This document shows positions 8,814-16,627 of a DNA stretch of 33,013 nucleotides, piece after piece; position 1 is the stretch's first letter, and every line of letters begins with the position of its first letter. The stretch covers positions 1 to 33,013 of the IMG/VR virus record IMGVR_UViG_3300009149_000154. The stretch is one strand, 5' to 3'. The DNA comes from a virus. A program made the position numbers and the translations under genes. Under the pieces are notes generated by a model that saw nothing but the letters and a program-made list of their open reading frames with translations, ran no database searches and was not told where the DNA came from.

Positions 8814-8850
8814 CAAAAAGAATGGGGAGGGAGGGCAATCCTCCCTCCTC
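8814..8850 (-). terminator. Rho-independent-type terminator after second tube gene
   Basis: On the minus strand, GGAGGGAGG (8848-8840) and CCTCCCTCC (8834-8826) form a perfect 9-bp G/C-rich stem with a five-base loop. CCATTCTTTTTG follows. The T-run starts a few bases after the stem, so termination may be partial, which would let some transcripts reach the chaperone and tape measure genes. Confidence 0.7.
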
Positions 8851-8872
8851 AATACACCAGACTACTTAACTC

Positions 8873-9574
8873 TTAGAAGCTTACACCACCACTAATACCA
8901 CCACTAATACCACCACTAATACCACCTCCGATGTTGAAGCTGAACCCAGATCCACCCATTGTGAAGTACTGATAGGCCAAAGTCATCTTGTGAATGATAT
9001 TGGCACCTCCTTCACCACTAAGGTCGCCAAGAGCAGCACTCCGGATGAAACAACCGCACAAAGTGTACACCCTAACTGGATTCATATGGTTACCCAGAAC
9101 CATAATGTCAACATCTCGGAGGACAAAAGGAACTCTTCCTTGATAACCCCCTCCACCACCACCACCAAGCCCTGCTCCTGCACTGAAACCTGCTCCAGCA
9201 CTGAAGCTTGCTCCTGCACTAAATCCTCCTGCACTGAAGCTTGCTCCTGCACTAAAGCCTGCTCCAGCACTAAAGCCTGCTCCAGCACTAAACCCAGACC
9301 CAGACCCAATTTGGTGTATCTCGCTCAGCCACTGTTCAACTGGCTGCTCTGATCCATCTCCTAAGACTCCCTTCTCCAACTCAACATCTCTGAATCTGAT
9401 TCGGCCAGGAGCCTTTTGTGGACACAATGACCCAGCTGGGTTGAAAGTAACAACTTGGACCTCAAATTCAGGCAACGTGGCCTTTTGAAAGAGGGCTGCC
9501 TCAAATCCTTGAATTCTGACCAAGAATCTGTGAGTCTGCGCCAAATACTCCGGCTCAGTTCGCACAAGAGCCAA
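8873..9574 (-). CDS. Tail tube protein paralogue 2 with Gly/Ala/Ser/Phe repeat insertion
   Basis: This 233-aa protein is a close paralogue of the 156-aa tube protein just upstream. They share TEPEYLAQTHRF, GFEAALFQ, LPEFEVQ, QKAPGRI, GDGSEQPVE and LSGEGG-ANII. It differs by an insertion at residues about 90-144 built of FSAGAG, FSAGAS and FSAGG units ending in a run of glycines, placed in a surface loop between QWLSEIHQ and QGRVP. It also has a C-terminal GGISGGISGGISGG tail. The start is TTG 9574, chosen because AAGGAG lies six bases upstream and the next residues align with the paralogue. It may form a minority ring, the tube end or a decorated part of the tube. A terminator follows the gene. 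Confidence 0.85.
   Translation of the reverse strand: MALVRTEPEYLAQTHRFLVRIQGFEAALFQKATLPEFEVQVVTFNPAGSLCPQKAPGRIRFRDVELEKGVLGDGSEQPVEQWLSEIHQIGSGSGFSAGAGFSAGAGFSAGASFSAGGFSAGASFSAGAGFSAGAGLGGGGGGGYQGRVPFVLRDVDIMVLGNHMNPVRVYTLCGCFIRSAALGDLSGEGGANIIHKMTLAYQYFTMGGSGFSFNIGGGISGGISGGISGGVSF
8880..8927 (-). repeat. 12-bp tandem repeat encoding GGIS units
   Basis: The plus-strand unit ACCACCACTAAT occurs three times in perfect tandem, with a degenerate fourth copy. It encodes the Gly-Gly-Ile-Ser tail of the second tube protein. The length is a multiple of three, so copy-number change would keep the frame. Confidence 0.85.
9170..9292 (-). repeat. 18-bp-based tandem repeat encoding FSAGAG units
   Basis: Units of about 18 bp (plus strand GCTCCTGCACTGAAACCT and variants) repeat about seven times, with one 15-bp unit near 9222-9236. 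They encode the FSAGAG/FSAGAS insertion of the second tube protein. All units keep the frame, so slippage would only change loop length. Confidence 0.85.
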
Positions 9575-9589
9575 ATCTATCTCCTTCTG

Positions 9590-10060
9590 TTACTCTACCG
9601 AAAAGTACTGGTAAGCCAGTGTTACGCTGTTGATGATGTTCTCTCCTCCCTCACCACTCAATGCCCCAAGGGTCGCACTCTTCACAAAGCACCCATGCAG
9701 AGTGTAAGTCTTGACAACACCCATCAAATTGTTCAAGACCATGACATTGATGTCTTTCAAAACATCAGGTACTTTCCCTTGTGTCCCATTTGCTGCCTGA
9801 ATGATCTTCTCCAGCCAATCCTCAACTGGCTGCTCTGATCCATCACCCATAATGCCCTTCTCCAGCACAACATCACTATATGTGATTCGGCCAGGAGCCT
9901 TCTGAGCAAAGACCGATCCTCCTGGATTGAAGTTGACCTCTTGGACCTCAAATTCAGGCAAATTAGCTGTCTGGAAGAGAGCGGCCTCGAATCCATCAAC
10001 CTCTACACGAAATCGATGAGTCTGTGCCAAATACTCAGGCTCTGTTCGTGTATACGCCAT
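9590..10060 (-). CDS. Major tail tube protein
   Basis: This 156-aa protein follows the sheath gene and has the compact size of phage T4 gp19-like tube proteins (PF06841 type). It opens TEPEYLAQTHRFRVEVDGFEAAL in part, then LPEFEVQEVNFNPGG, a GRITYSDVVLEKGI strand pair and KTYTLHGCFVKSA, and ends TLAYQYFSVE. This resembles the family pattern in which an early x-F-x-V-x-IDG strand is followed by a x-V-T-L-K-RG strand. GGAGGAG lies seven bases before ATG 10060. It is probably the main subunit, since the neighbouring copy carries insertions. Confidence 0.88.
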   Translation of the reverse strand: MAYTRTEPEYLAQTHRFRVEVDGFEAALFQTANLPEFEVQEVNFNPGGSVFAQKAPGRITYSDVVLEKGIMGDGSEQPVEDWLEKIIQAANGTQGKVPDVLKDINVMVLNNLMGVVKTYTLHGCFVKSATLGALSGEGGENIINSVTLAYQYFSVE

Positions 10061-10077
10061 TGTTTTCTCCTCCAGTT

Positions 10078-11622
10078 TTAGCTTGTTCTGAGAATCTCAC
10101 TAAATGAGACTCCCGTCTGAGTGATAACAATCTGCACGTAGATAAACTCCGCAGCCTTCGTAGGCTGAAGAATTATCCGCACGTGTAGCTCGTTCCTGTC
10201 AATTGTATCAGATGTGTTAACTTCCTTGTCGCACTTGACTTCAAATGCAACCAAACCTCTCTCATTCTGGATAATCCGCATGACTGGTGAAATCATACGT
10301 ACCACAGAACGCCACAGAATCTCATCATTGAGCTCAAACAACACCTGGTACATGGTTCGGCGAATGCCTCTCTCCACATATATGAGAAGCCGCCTGACAT
10401 TCAAACGATCCAATGCACTCGGAGTCGTTTTGAGTGTCTTTTGTCCCCAAATCGCTGAGCCCAAAGACCCTAGTGAAACCAATGGGTTGATTGAAGAGTT
10501 GTAGAGCAGATCTCTGCCTCCAGTCTCTTGACCCAATGGATACTCGAAGTTGTGAATGCCTGTGATGTTACCTCTCTGCAAACCAGCAGGAGCAAACCAG
10601 GATTTTGAATGAGTATCAGTATAAGCATACGATGCAAATACATCACCCATTGGAGGTATAACTTTGTAACCTCCATTGATACTATCCCGGATTTCAAGCC
10701 AAGGATAATACAAGACTGCATAGGAACTGTTCCACGCTGCATGCGTGTAGTCCCCAGTCTCTCCCTTCCTATAGGCTACTGCCTGCAAAGGAGTCAAACC
10801 ACTTGGAGTTTCACATACAAAGAAGCAATCTTGCCTGCTTTCTGCATATGCTATTCCTCCTGCCACAACATCCACAGATGTTACTCCTGGACAGCCTAAG
10901 AAATTGACTTCAGGAATTGGGTCTAAAGCGTTAAAGCCCGTCTTGGACGAGCTTGACCCAATGTAATCAGTGTCTGCGATGGTGGTACCATCAGAACCTC
11001 CTGACAAACTAGACAGAGATATCACAGCAGGTCTGTTGTCTGGAGCTGCGTTTGTACTATCAAGATCAGTTAAGATCACATACATTGAATTGTTGTTGAC
11101 CTTCTTGACTGCGTAGTCCTCGTTAGTTGAACGCATAGACATACCCTGATAACACTCAACCAGAGTACCTGCCAAATAAATCTTCATGTCAAATTGGTTC
11201 GTACTGTCCAGACCACTATTCTCTATTGTAACCTGGAGACCATCTGTAGCTCCATTTGCCCATGCTCCTTCAGAGGATGCCTCAACCGTAAGAGTATCCT
11301 CTGCCAAGCGATCCACAAGGGTCGCAGAAGCTTTTGTGGCTGTAAGAGTTGTCTTGTCATCTATATCTGTATAGTGAGCAACTCTCACAACAAAGAGTGG
11401 ACATCCTCCGTCCAAAGCTCTCCTAGCAGCATCAGGCATGTAGCTAGAACTGATTACCCCTCCAAAAGTCCTGTAAAACTGTTCCCAGGAAGTCAGCAAC
11501 GTTGGGGAATTGATGGGGCCTTTCTCTGTAACTCCAATCATAGCCCCAAATGTTGTTGGAACTGCACCGACATAGTAGCTTAGATCAAGCGTCTGAATCT
11601 CGACGCCTGGACTTAATAGCAT
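10078..11622 (-). CDS. Contractile tail sheath protein
   Basis: At 514 aa it has the length of a myovirus sheath. The N-terminus is diagnostic: LLSPGVEIQTLDLS, then GVTEKGPINSPTLLTSWEQF, RTFGG and YMPDAARRALDGGCPLFVVRVA. The C-terminal domain has PAGLQRGNITGI, LNVRRLLIYVERGIRRTM, and ending strands HVRIILQPTKAAEFIYVQI, which form the handshake and sheath-tube contacts. AGGAGGT lies eight bases before ATG 11622. The sheath is followed directly by the tube gene, the standard order. Confidence 0.95.
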   Translation of the reverse strand: MLLSPGVEIQTLDLSYYVGAVPTTFGAMIGVTEKGPINSPTLLTSWEQFYRTFGGVISSSYMPDAARRALDGGCPLFVVRVAHYTDIDDKTTLTATKASATLVDRLAEDTLTVEASSEGAWANGATDGLQVTIENSGLDSTNQFDMKIYLAGTLVECYQGMSMRSTNEDYAVKKVNNNSMYVILTDLDSTNAAPDNRPAVISLSSLSGGSDGTTIADTDYIGSSSSKTGFNALDPIPEVNFLGCPGVTSVDVVAGGIAYAESRQDCFFVCETPSGLTPLQAVAYRKGETGDYTHAAWNSSYAVLYYPWLEIRDSINGGYKVIPPMGDVFASYAYTDTHSKSWFAPAGLQRGNITGIHNFEYPLGQETGGRDLLYNSSINPLVSLGSLGSAIWGQKTLKTTPSALDRLNVRRLLIYVERGIRRTMYQVLFELNDEILWRSVVRMISPVMRIIQNERGLVAFEVKCDKEVNTSDTIDRNELHVRIILQPTKAAEFIYVQIVITQTGVSFSEILRTS

Positions 11623-11623
11623 C

Positions 11624-12076
11624 CTATACCACCTCCTCTGTTATTCGTATCTTGTTTTGTTTTGACAACCTAGTCATCTCTTGAGAGAGCTGGCTAGGTG
11701 GTATTCTTACTGAGTCCCTTCCATATAGATGGAGAGTCCCACCACCATTTTTGTGCAAAACCCAAGGTTGATTACACAAATTTCGGATAACTATGACCTT
11801 CTTAACCAATTTGGCTGCAGGGAGCCGAGTGGGTTTTGATGGAATAATTACCGCTTTTGGCGGAAGGGGTTTTACCACTTCTTTCTTTGGTGGAATAATC
11901 ACCACTTCCTTTGGAGATAGTTTTTCCTCATCCTTCTTTATCAGTGGAATCTCCATCTTCTTTGGAGAGAATACTTCCACATTCTTTGAGGAAGTGTCCT
12001 TGAGCTCTGGGGACTTAGGCAGAGGCTCCAACTGTTTCTTCCGCCTTACTACCAATGTTTCTTCCTCCCATACCAT
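11624..12076 (-). CDS. Pro/Lys-rich protein of unknown function, next to sheath
   Basis: This 150-aa protein has a low-complexity N-terminal half full of PPK, PKK and KEVV units, so it is probably extended and basic. The C-terminal 60 residues look folded: KKVIVIRNLCNQPWVLH, NGGGTLHLYGRDSVRIPPSQL and KIRITEE. It starts at ATG 12076 with GAGG eight bases upstream and overlaps the end of the glycosyltransferase gene by 62 bases in another frame. It ends just before the sheath start. The folded part resembles small beta-sandwich phage proteins, but I do not recognise the family. A role in neck or sheath assembly, or as a glycosyltransferase partner, is only a guess from position. Confidence 0.7.
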   Translation of the reverse strand: MVWEEETLVVRRKKQLEPLPKSPELKDTSSKNVEVFSPKKMEIPLIKKDEEKLSPKEVVIIPPKKEVVKPLPPKAVIIPSKPTRLPAAKLVKKVIVIRNLCNQPWVLHKNGGGTLHLYGRDSVRIPPSQLSQEMTRLSKQNKIRITEEVV

Positions 12077-13256
12077 AAGACTTAACCTCTTTGAACCAAT
12101 GTTCTTTTACATCGTCAGAAGACGCATCTATACCCAACATTGCAACTGCATGAGCAAACACTGCTGCCGGTTTGATCTCTGACAAGCAGGGAGTAGCTCT
12201 TAGAGGCAACTGATTCTTGATGGCAAGTTCTTTGGCTTTCCGACAAGGATCATGTCCATGTTGGAAACAAGGCATATAAGGACAAAAATCCCTATTTGGC
12301 TCCATAGCCATACATTTGGGATACGACCTTACTCTGGCCATTGCAGGGAATGGACCATAGAATGCCAACGATGGAATACCTAATGCAGCCGCAAAGTGAA
12401 CAAATGCTGAATCTGGACAGATCAACAAATCACTACGTTGGATCAATGCTATTGTAGTCTTTATATCAATTAACCCACAGAGATTGTGGATTTTCCTAAA
12501 ATGTTTCATATCAATGGAACAATCTCCCTGTTTACCCACCAACAAGACCCTAACATTTGGGAAAGCAGAGAGGCTGACAGCCACATTCAAAGTGTAATCC
12601 AGAGGATATGTTCTCACAAGACTAGATGCTCTAACCTGAATTACTATTGTCTGGACTCCATTTATCTCCATCCGATCTTTCCTGGCCAAGTGCTGGATAA
12701 CCCGGCAAGCCTTCTTGTTATTGTCTTCAGATACCTTGTACATAGGAATCATTTCGGATTCTTCCAGAGGCACTCCAGACAGTTCCGCAAATACCTCTAT
12801 ACCAGTCTTCTCTGGGTCTTGAGACCTCTCGATTGTTCCCTCAAAATGGAGATGAAAATCATGTTCATCTAACTCATCCTCAGACAATGGAACATGATAT
12901 ATCTTGTCTATGTATCCTTGTTGCTTAAATGCTAGACCAAAAAATGGGGAACAAGCCAAGTCTATTTTAGCAGTTGGATATATCCTCTTGATTTTATCCA
13001 TGATAGGAGACAACATCAAGATGTCCCCAAACCCCCCAGTTCGCATAAACAAAAGGCTCTTATCAGAGAGGTCTGTTCCAATTCCAGGGTATTGCCGGTA
13101 GGAATCCCATTTTTTCACCTCAAATTGGAACCCTGGATTCCTTGCCTTTGCCCGCATGCAATCTATGTCTATAGAGTCACTAAAGAGGTAGAAAATGTCC
13201 GGTCTAAGCTTGCTACCCTTGCGGGGATCACTGTCTGGGAACCGTGCTAATTTCAT
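12015..13256 (-). CDS. Glycosyltransferase family 9 (heptosyltransferase-like)
   Basis: This 413-aa protein has the two-Rossmann GT-B layout of the ADP-heptose:LPS heptosyltransferase family. Residues 74-100 hold GGFGDILMLSPIMDKIKRIY, equal to the GDxxxxxPxxxxLKxxxP motif of WaaC/WaaF. Residues about 259-302 hold the donor-site signature LIQRSDLLICPDSAFVHFAA followed by ALGIPSLAFYGPF, matching the family's ADLxIxxDSGPxHLAAALGxPxxALFGP. A Cys/His-rich stretch follows (DFCPYMPCFQHGHDPC). The start at 13256 has GGAG seven bases upstream. It sits between connector and sheath genes, unusual for an LPS-type enzyme. With the heptose kinase gene at 22483-23547 it suggests sugar transfer to a virion protein, to DNA or to host LPS. 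The acceptor cannot be read from sequence. Confidence 0.85.
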   Translation of the reverse strand: MKLARFPDSDPRKGSKLRPDIFYLFSDSIDIDCMRAKARNPGFQFEVKKWDSYRQYPGIGTDLSDKSLLFMRTGGFGDILMLSPIMDKIKRIYPTAKIDLACSPFFGLAFKQQGYIDKIYHVPLSEDELDEHDFHLHFEGTIERSQDPEKTGIEVFAELSGVPLEESEMIPMYKVSEDNNKKACRVIQHLARKDRMEINGVQTIVIQVRASSLVRTYPLDYTLNVAVSLSAFPNVRVLLVGKQGDCSIDMKHFRKIHNLCGLIDIKTTIALIQRSDLLICPDSAFVHFAAALGIPSLAFYGPFPAMARVRSYPKCMAMEPNRDFCPYMPCFQHGHDPCRKAKELAIKNQLPLRATPCLSEIKPAAVFAHAVAMLGIDASSDDVKEHWFKEVKSYGMGGRNIGSKAEETVGASA

Positions 13257-13271
13257 GTTATGTCTCCATCT

Positions 13272-13841
13272 CTACTCAGATACAATCTCATATTGCTCTA
13301 CCATGTCTCCAGTCTCTATGTCTGTTCCAAGCCACAATTCCACAAATATGGATGAAAGTATTTTCTTGGTTACATCAGTTCCAAAAACTGGTATCTGGAA
13401 AACACTGACTGTTCCTTTCACACAATGTAAATCGGTCAAGCCTACTGAACTTATATCTGTAAAATCTCGGGCTTTCCATTCATAGGTATGGCCGGCTGGA
13501 GATTCAAAGGTACATCCGTCTAATTCAGCAGCATATATTGATTCTAATGTTTGGAACAATTCAGAATGTTGTCCAAAAACAAGAACAAGGGAAGTCTCTA
13601 TGGAAAAAAACCGGGGCCAAGTGCCCAACAGAGCTGTGGTACTGTCAGTACTGCGGATGAAAAAGTGTCCCGGTTTTACAGTTTTTGGGTCTTCCTTGAA
13701 GAACACATCTGATATAATTCCGGCTGGAGGTGTAGATATTTCTGCTATCTTATTCGATCTCGTGAACTGTGTATTAAGACCTAGGATAGTGTCCAAATTT
13801 CTCTTGTGCCCTCGAAGAGCATCTTCAAGCCGGTATGTCAT
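13272..13841 (-). CDS. Tail-completion/neck protein, unrecognised family
   Basis: This 189-aa protein lies after the gpS/gp10-like connector and before sheath, where tail terminator or neck proteins are usual. The start taken is ATG 13841 (MTYRLEDALRGHK), one base after the upstream stop TAG; a longer TTG start would overlap. It contains FFIRSTDSTTALLG, LVLVFGQHSELFQTLESIYAAE and a beta-rich C-terminus KGTVSVFQIPVFG. No catalytic motif is apparent. The tail-terminator role is inferred from position only. Confidence 0.7.
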   Translation of the reverse strand: MTYRLEDALRGHKRNLDTILGLNTQFTRSNKIAEISTPPAGIISDVFFKEDPKTVKPGHFFIRSTDSTTALLGTWPRFFSIETSLVLVFGQHSELFQTLESIYAAELDGCTFESPAGHTYEWKARDFTDISSVGLTDLHCVKGTVSVFQIPVFGTDVTKKILSSIFVELWLGTDIETGDMVEQYEIVSE

Positions 13842-13842
13842 A

Positions 13843-14469
13843 CTACCCACTCGCTCCCAATTCTTTAGAGAGACCAGACATAAATACTACAGGAGCTCGA
13901 TCCTTCCATTGATCAAACACCGGCTTAATGAAAGGCCTCGGAGGCACTACCAACTCTGTAGTCTCTTTCCTCAAGAATAATCCATGAGCTGCCAGGTACT
14001 TTCTCATCTTGTCAGTCACTTTAATAGTAAAACCATTCTCCTGTAGGGTCGCGATGTTAACCAAATCTATTTGATCCCCTCCAGCTTTCCCCTTGTAAGT
14101 TCCCCTGAGGATCCCAATAAAAGTTGCAAAACCCATTGGCCGAATGGTAACATTTCCTACTAGATCTCCCTGATCAATCAAGGGTCTAGAGCTACCCTTC
14201 ATAGCAATTGTGAAAGGGTGATTGGGAGCAAATGCTTTACCCCCGGGAGCAGAATCTCTGATACCTGTAACAATATCTGAACGGATCTGCTGGGCTACTA
14301 CCAGGCTCGATACTTGGATATTATGGCTAACAGTTTTGTTGAAATTTCTGAAAAAATTAGCAACTCCTGGCCAATTTCCAAGAAGTTGAGACCCTTTGGC
14401 AATTCCTCCCCTAACAGCCTTTGAAGGTCTCCTAACAAATCTCCTCTGTCCGGCTTTTCCTACCGCCAT
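13843..14469 (-). CDS. Head-tail connector / tail completion protein (gpS, HK97 gp10-like)
   Basis: The 208-aa protein shows the features of the virion-morphogenesis (Mu gpG/P2 gpS, HK97 gp10) group: a basic N-terminus, a helical VSHNIQVSSLVVAQQIRSDI segment, PLIDQGDLVGNVTIRP, and a late VVPPRPFIKPVFDQW. The motif of L-x-D-x-G-x-L followed by PPRPFI is typical of these proteins, which complete the neck or tail end. It follows its neighbour upstream by two bases and precedes the next start by one base, so the genes are translated as a block. Confidence 0.75.
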   Translation of the reverse strand: MAVGKAGQRRFVRRPSKAVRGGIAKGSQLLGNWPGVANFFRNFNKTVSHNIQVSSLVVAQQIRSDIVTGIRDSAPGGKAFAPNHPFTIAMKGSSRPLIDQGDLVGNVTIRPMGFATFIGILRGTYKGKAGGDQIDLVNIATLQENGFTIKVTDKMRKYLAAHGLFLRKETTELVVPPRPFIKPVFDQWKDRAPVVFMSGLSKELGASG

Positions 14470-14471
14470 AA

Positions 14472-14849
14472 CTATTGCTTTCTCTCTTTTTCTATGAAGC
14501 AGAAGACCAAATGATTACTACCCGAATACGTACCTCTGTGGGCAACTTCAATCACAGTGTAGGCATCCTCTCTGCCCGTGATCGATACTATCTGATCACC
14601 CTTACTCAACTCTATCTCAGCTGTCTCTAAATCTACTGCCCGAAAGACAATGTGTCCTTCTCCTACTGGATTATCTCCCCCAGGAGAAGGTTGGAACTTA
14701 TCTTCTGAGGCCATACGCACTTGACCTTGGACTTCAATTGTTTCTCCATATACAGGCTCTGCATCTCCAAAGTCATCATCAGAGACAGATTCCTCTCTAT
14801 CTAAGATTTGGATACCTATTGTAACAGGATGTATCAATCTAGGTCTCAC
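14472..14849 (-). CDS. Head-closure (stopper)-like connector protein
   Basis: This 125-aa protein is the size of a head-closure protein (SPP1 gp16, HK97 gp7 type). It has the all-beta look of that fold: IGIQILDREES, ETIEVQGQVRMASEDKF, GHIVFRAVDLETAEI, KGDQIVSITGREDAYTVIEV. It starts with GTG 14849, overlapping the stop of the adaptor gene by four bases (GTGA), a common coupling arrangement. It lies between adaptor and gp10-like genes, the standard connector order. Family assignment is from position and fold pattern. Confidence 0.65.
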   Translation of the reverse strand: MRPRLIHPVTIGIQILDREESVSDDDFGDAEPVYGETIEVQGQVRMASEDKFQPSPGGDNPVGEGHIVFRAVDLETAEIELSKGDQIVSITGREDAYTVIEVAHRGTYSGSNHLVFCFIEKERKQ

Positions 14850-15577
14850 GCTGGAATCTCTTCATATTCAGCTTCTTGCCAAGTTTCTCTGTATCGGGGA
14901 CGGAACTCCATACTCCACCAATCCGTTCCAATTCTCTTGTCAACAACGCTCATTGAGATTGGACGGTATTGGAACATGTTGATTATTTTGTCTATATCAT
15001 AATCCCCAGTAAACTGCTCATCTCCTCCTTGTAAGGGACTCAGACGATAGGAATGCCCATCTGTCGTCTCACTAAGAATCCGCCATCTCTTTTTATCTTC
15101 TTGAGCATCCTGGTCAGAGAGCATAGCCAAATCGCGGATAACAATCCGCTTGCAAACCTCTTGGATTAAAAGAGGAGTTGCATAAGTTGTACTATCAGCC
15201 ATTTCGATGAAACCAAAAAATCCCGTGAGAGTAACATTTCGGTCCCCATCCCCAAATCGTCCCTCTTTGTAACGAATATAGGGATTGAACCGACAATCAC
15301 AGGGCCAAGTTTCAGAGGGAATATCAAAATCAGATACTGTCTTGGAGACTTCATCAATCGTAACAGCATCCAAAGATAGAATTGGAACAGAAAGATAGAG
15401 TTCAGACTGTCCTGTCCCATCGATAGTGATGGTACCTTCTCTAGCATCAAAAAATCTTCCTGTCCATTGCTCTATTTTAGCTTGGGCCAGTAGTATTCTT
15501 GAAGCTATCCGGGAGTTGGAGGCTGTTTCAACCGTTACTCCTTCTGCCCTGATATCATCGACAGTTATGTATGTCAT
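14846..15577 (-). CDS. Head-tail adaptor protein (gp6/gp15-like)
   Basis: The N-terminal 75 residues match the gp6-type adaptor: TVDDIRAEGV, then NSRIASRILLAQAKIEQWTG, FDAREGTITIDGTGQSELYL and SVPILSLDAVTID. This is the pattern of a helical bundle starting at a surface-binding segment (RFF) and followed by G-T-x-x-x-x-L-P-x-P-I/L-xxxx-V-x-ID. The protein is 243 aa, longer than the roughly 100-aa forms, because of a C-terminal region ending in acidic residues. It sits after the capsid block and its terminator, first in the connector series. It should bind beneath the portal. Confidence 0.8.
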   Translation of the reverse strand: MTYITVDDIRAEGVTVETASNSRIASRILLAQAKIEQWTGRFFDAREGTITIDGTGQSELYLSVPILSLDAVTIDEVSKTVSDFDIPSETWPCDCRFNPYIRYKEGRFGDGDRNVTLTGFFGFIEMADSTTYATPLLIQEVCKRIVIRDLAMLSDQDAQEDKKRWRILSETTDGHSYRLSPLQGGDEQFTGDYDIDKIINMFQYRPISMSVVDKRIGTDWWSMEFRPRYRETWQEAEYEEIPA

Positions 15578-15602
15578 ACTTGTCTATTCCCATTCATCTA
15601 AA

Positions 15603-15645
15603 ACAAAAAGAGGGAGGAAGGTACTCCACAACCTCCTCCCTCCCA
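15603..15645 (-). terminator. Rho-independent terminator after capsid/decoration genes
   Basis: On the minus strand, GAGGGAGGAGG (15642-15632) pairs with CCTTCCTCCCTC (15621-15610) with one bulged base and a ten-base loop. TTTTTGTTTT follows at once. It lies in the largest gap within the structural block, after the decoration-like gene, so it should cap the abundant capsid transcript while part of it reads through to the connectors. Confidence 0.85.
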
Positions 15646-15675
15646 CGTCATTCTTACTAGCTCTCCCTTACTGAC

Positions 15676-16320
15676 TTAGGCGTTGTCCTGATTGTACCAA
15701 ATCACAAGAAGTACACCATTTGCAGTACCAACAGATACTTGGATACCCTCTCTAGCCGCTGCTCCTGTATAGGTAGCTGCCGTAAGGCCTAATGTTGCAC
15801 AAGCATCATGAGTTCCTGCAGCAAGGGTCAAAGATGAGGCTGCCCCCTCTGTGGCAGAGGAAATCTTCAGATAATGATCATCAGTTTCCTCACACTCCAC
15901 ACTATCTCCAGACATCCCATCCTCAATGTCATCACAGACCTGTAGAACTGTTCTTGCTGTCCCAGCTGTCAACGTGATTGAAGTCACAGTCTCTTCATCT
16001 GTTGTCACATTAATCTGATCGTTGGCCCCCGCAGTAATCGCGAAAGGTCCAGCCACATTTCCTGTGTGAGTGGCTTTGGTCTTTGCCGCCGTGATAATCG
16101 TTGTGTTGGCAGTCACATCTGAGTAGCTTGCTGTCGTATCTTGCATATACATAACAAACTTGATTGTATCCTCAGTCGCGATGTCAGCCAACGCTATATC
16201 AGTATCAGCAGCTGCTCCTGATACAAGGTTTATAGACCAACCTTGAATCTCATCCAGGAATTTGATCAGACCCCCAGCTCCAGGTATGTAACCTGCCAGA
16301 CTGGTTTCTAAAAGGGTCAT
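15676..16320 (-). CDS. Probable capsid decoration or head-fibre protein
   Basis: This 214-aa protein is Ala/Thr/Ser-rich and lies right after the capsid genes. The middle has repeated beta motifs, with ITAGANDQINVTTDEETVTS followed by ITLTAGTARTVLQVCDDIED, and then HYLKISSATEGAASSLTLAAG. This pattern (x-I-x-x-G-x-N-D-x-I-x-V, then TAxxVxxxINxxxxG) is common in phage surface and flagellin-like modules. AGGAGG lies eight bases before ATG 16320, and a strong terminator follows. The N-terminal 50 residues may be the capsid-binding arm. It could instead be a minor head protein; no enzyme motif is visible. Confidence 0.6.
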   Translation of the reverse strand: MTLLETSLAGYIPGAGGLIKFLDEIQGWSINLVSGAAADTDIALADIATEDTIKFVMYMQDTTASYSDVTANTTIITAAKTKATHTGNVAGPFAITAGANDQINVTTDEETVTSITLTAGTARTVLQVCDDIEDGMSGDSVECEETDDHYLKISSATEGAASSLTLAAGTHDACATLGLTAATYTGAAAREGIQVSVGTANGVLLVIWYNQDNA

Positions 16321-16332
16321 ATGTCATTCCTC

Positions 16333-16608
16333 CTATTTACTGTGCCTATTTACTGTAGTAACCTTTTCTGTCGTTGGGGCTTCAACCTCTTCATCTTCAG
16401 AAACCTCTTCTACAATCAGCTTGAATGCTGACTGTCTTTGCATATAAGCAATGTCCCTGGCAGAGTGAACCCTCACAATAGATCCCTTAGTCATAGTCTT
16501 CTCAGAACCACTCTTGTCCTTAAGAGATAACGGAGCCTTAGGATCCATGCTTGTGAAGCTTGCAGCCACCAACTCAAATGCTACTACCATTAGCTCTTCT
16601 TTACCCAC
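16333..16608 (-). CDS. Small protein between capsid and decoration genes, unknown function
   Basis: The 91-aa protein starts with GTG 16608, supported by AGGAG five bases upstream; an internal ATG at codon 7 has no ribosome site. It contains a beta-rich core (SIVRVHSARDIAYMQ, FKLIVEEVSED) and an acidic then Thr-rich tail. Proteins of this size with a K/R-x-V-x-V-x-x-A motif beside the capsid gene are often head-stabilising or decoration proteins. The repeated AGTAAATAGG near its stop also supplies the ribosome site of the next gene. I do not recognise a family. Confidence 0.6.
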   Translation of the reverse strand: MGKEELMVVAFELVAASFTSMDPKAPLSLKDKSGSEKTMTKGSIVRVHSARDIAYMQRQSAFKLIVEEVSEDEEVEAPTTEKVTTVNRHSK

Positions 16609-16627
16609 AATGTCTCCTCTCTATCCA

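Noticed and set aside
8990-9352. Plus-strand Cys/Thr/Ser-rich frame
   Set aside because: It is the complement of the tube-protein repeats; its repetitive composition comes from the minus-strand coding repeats.
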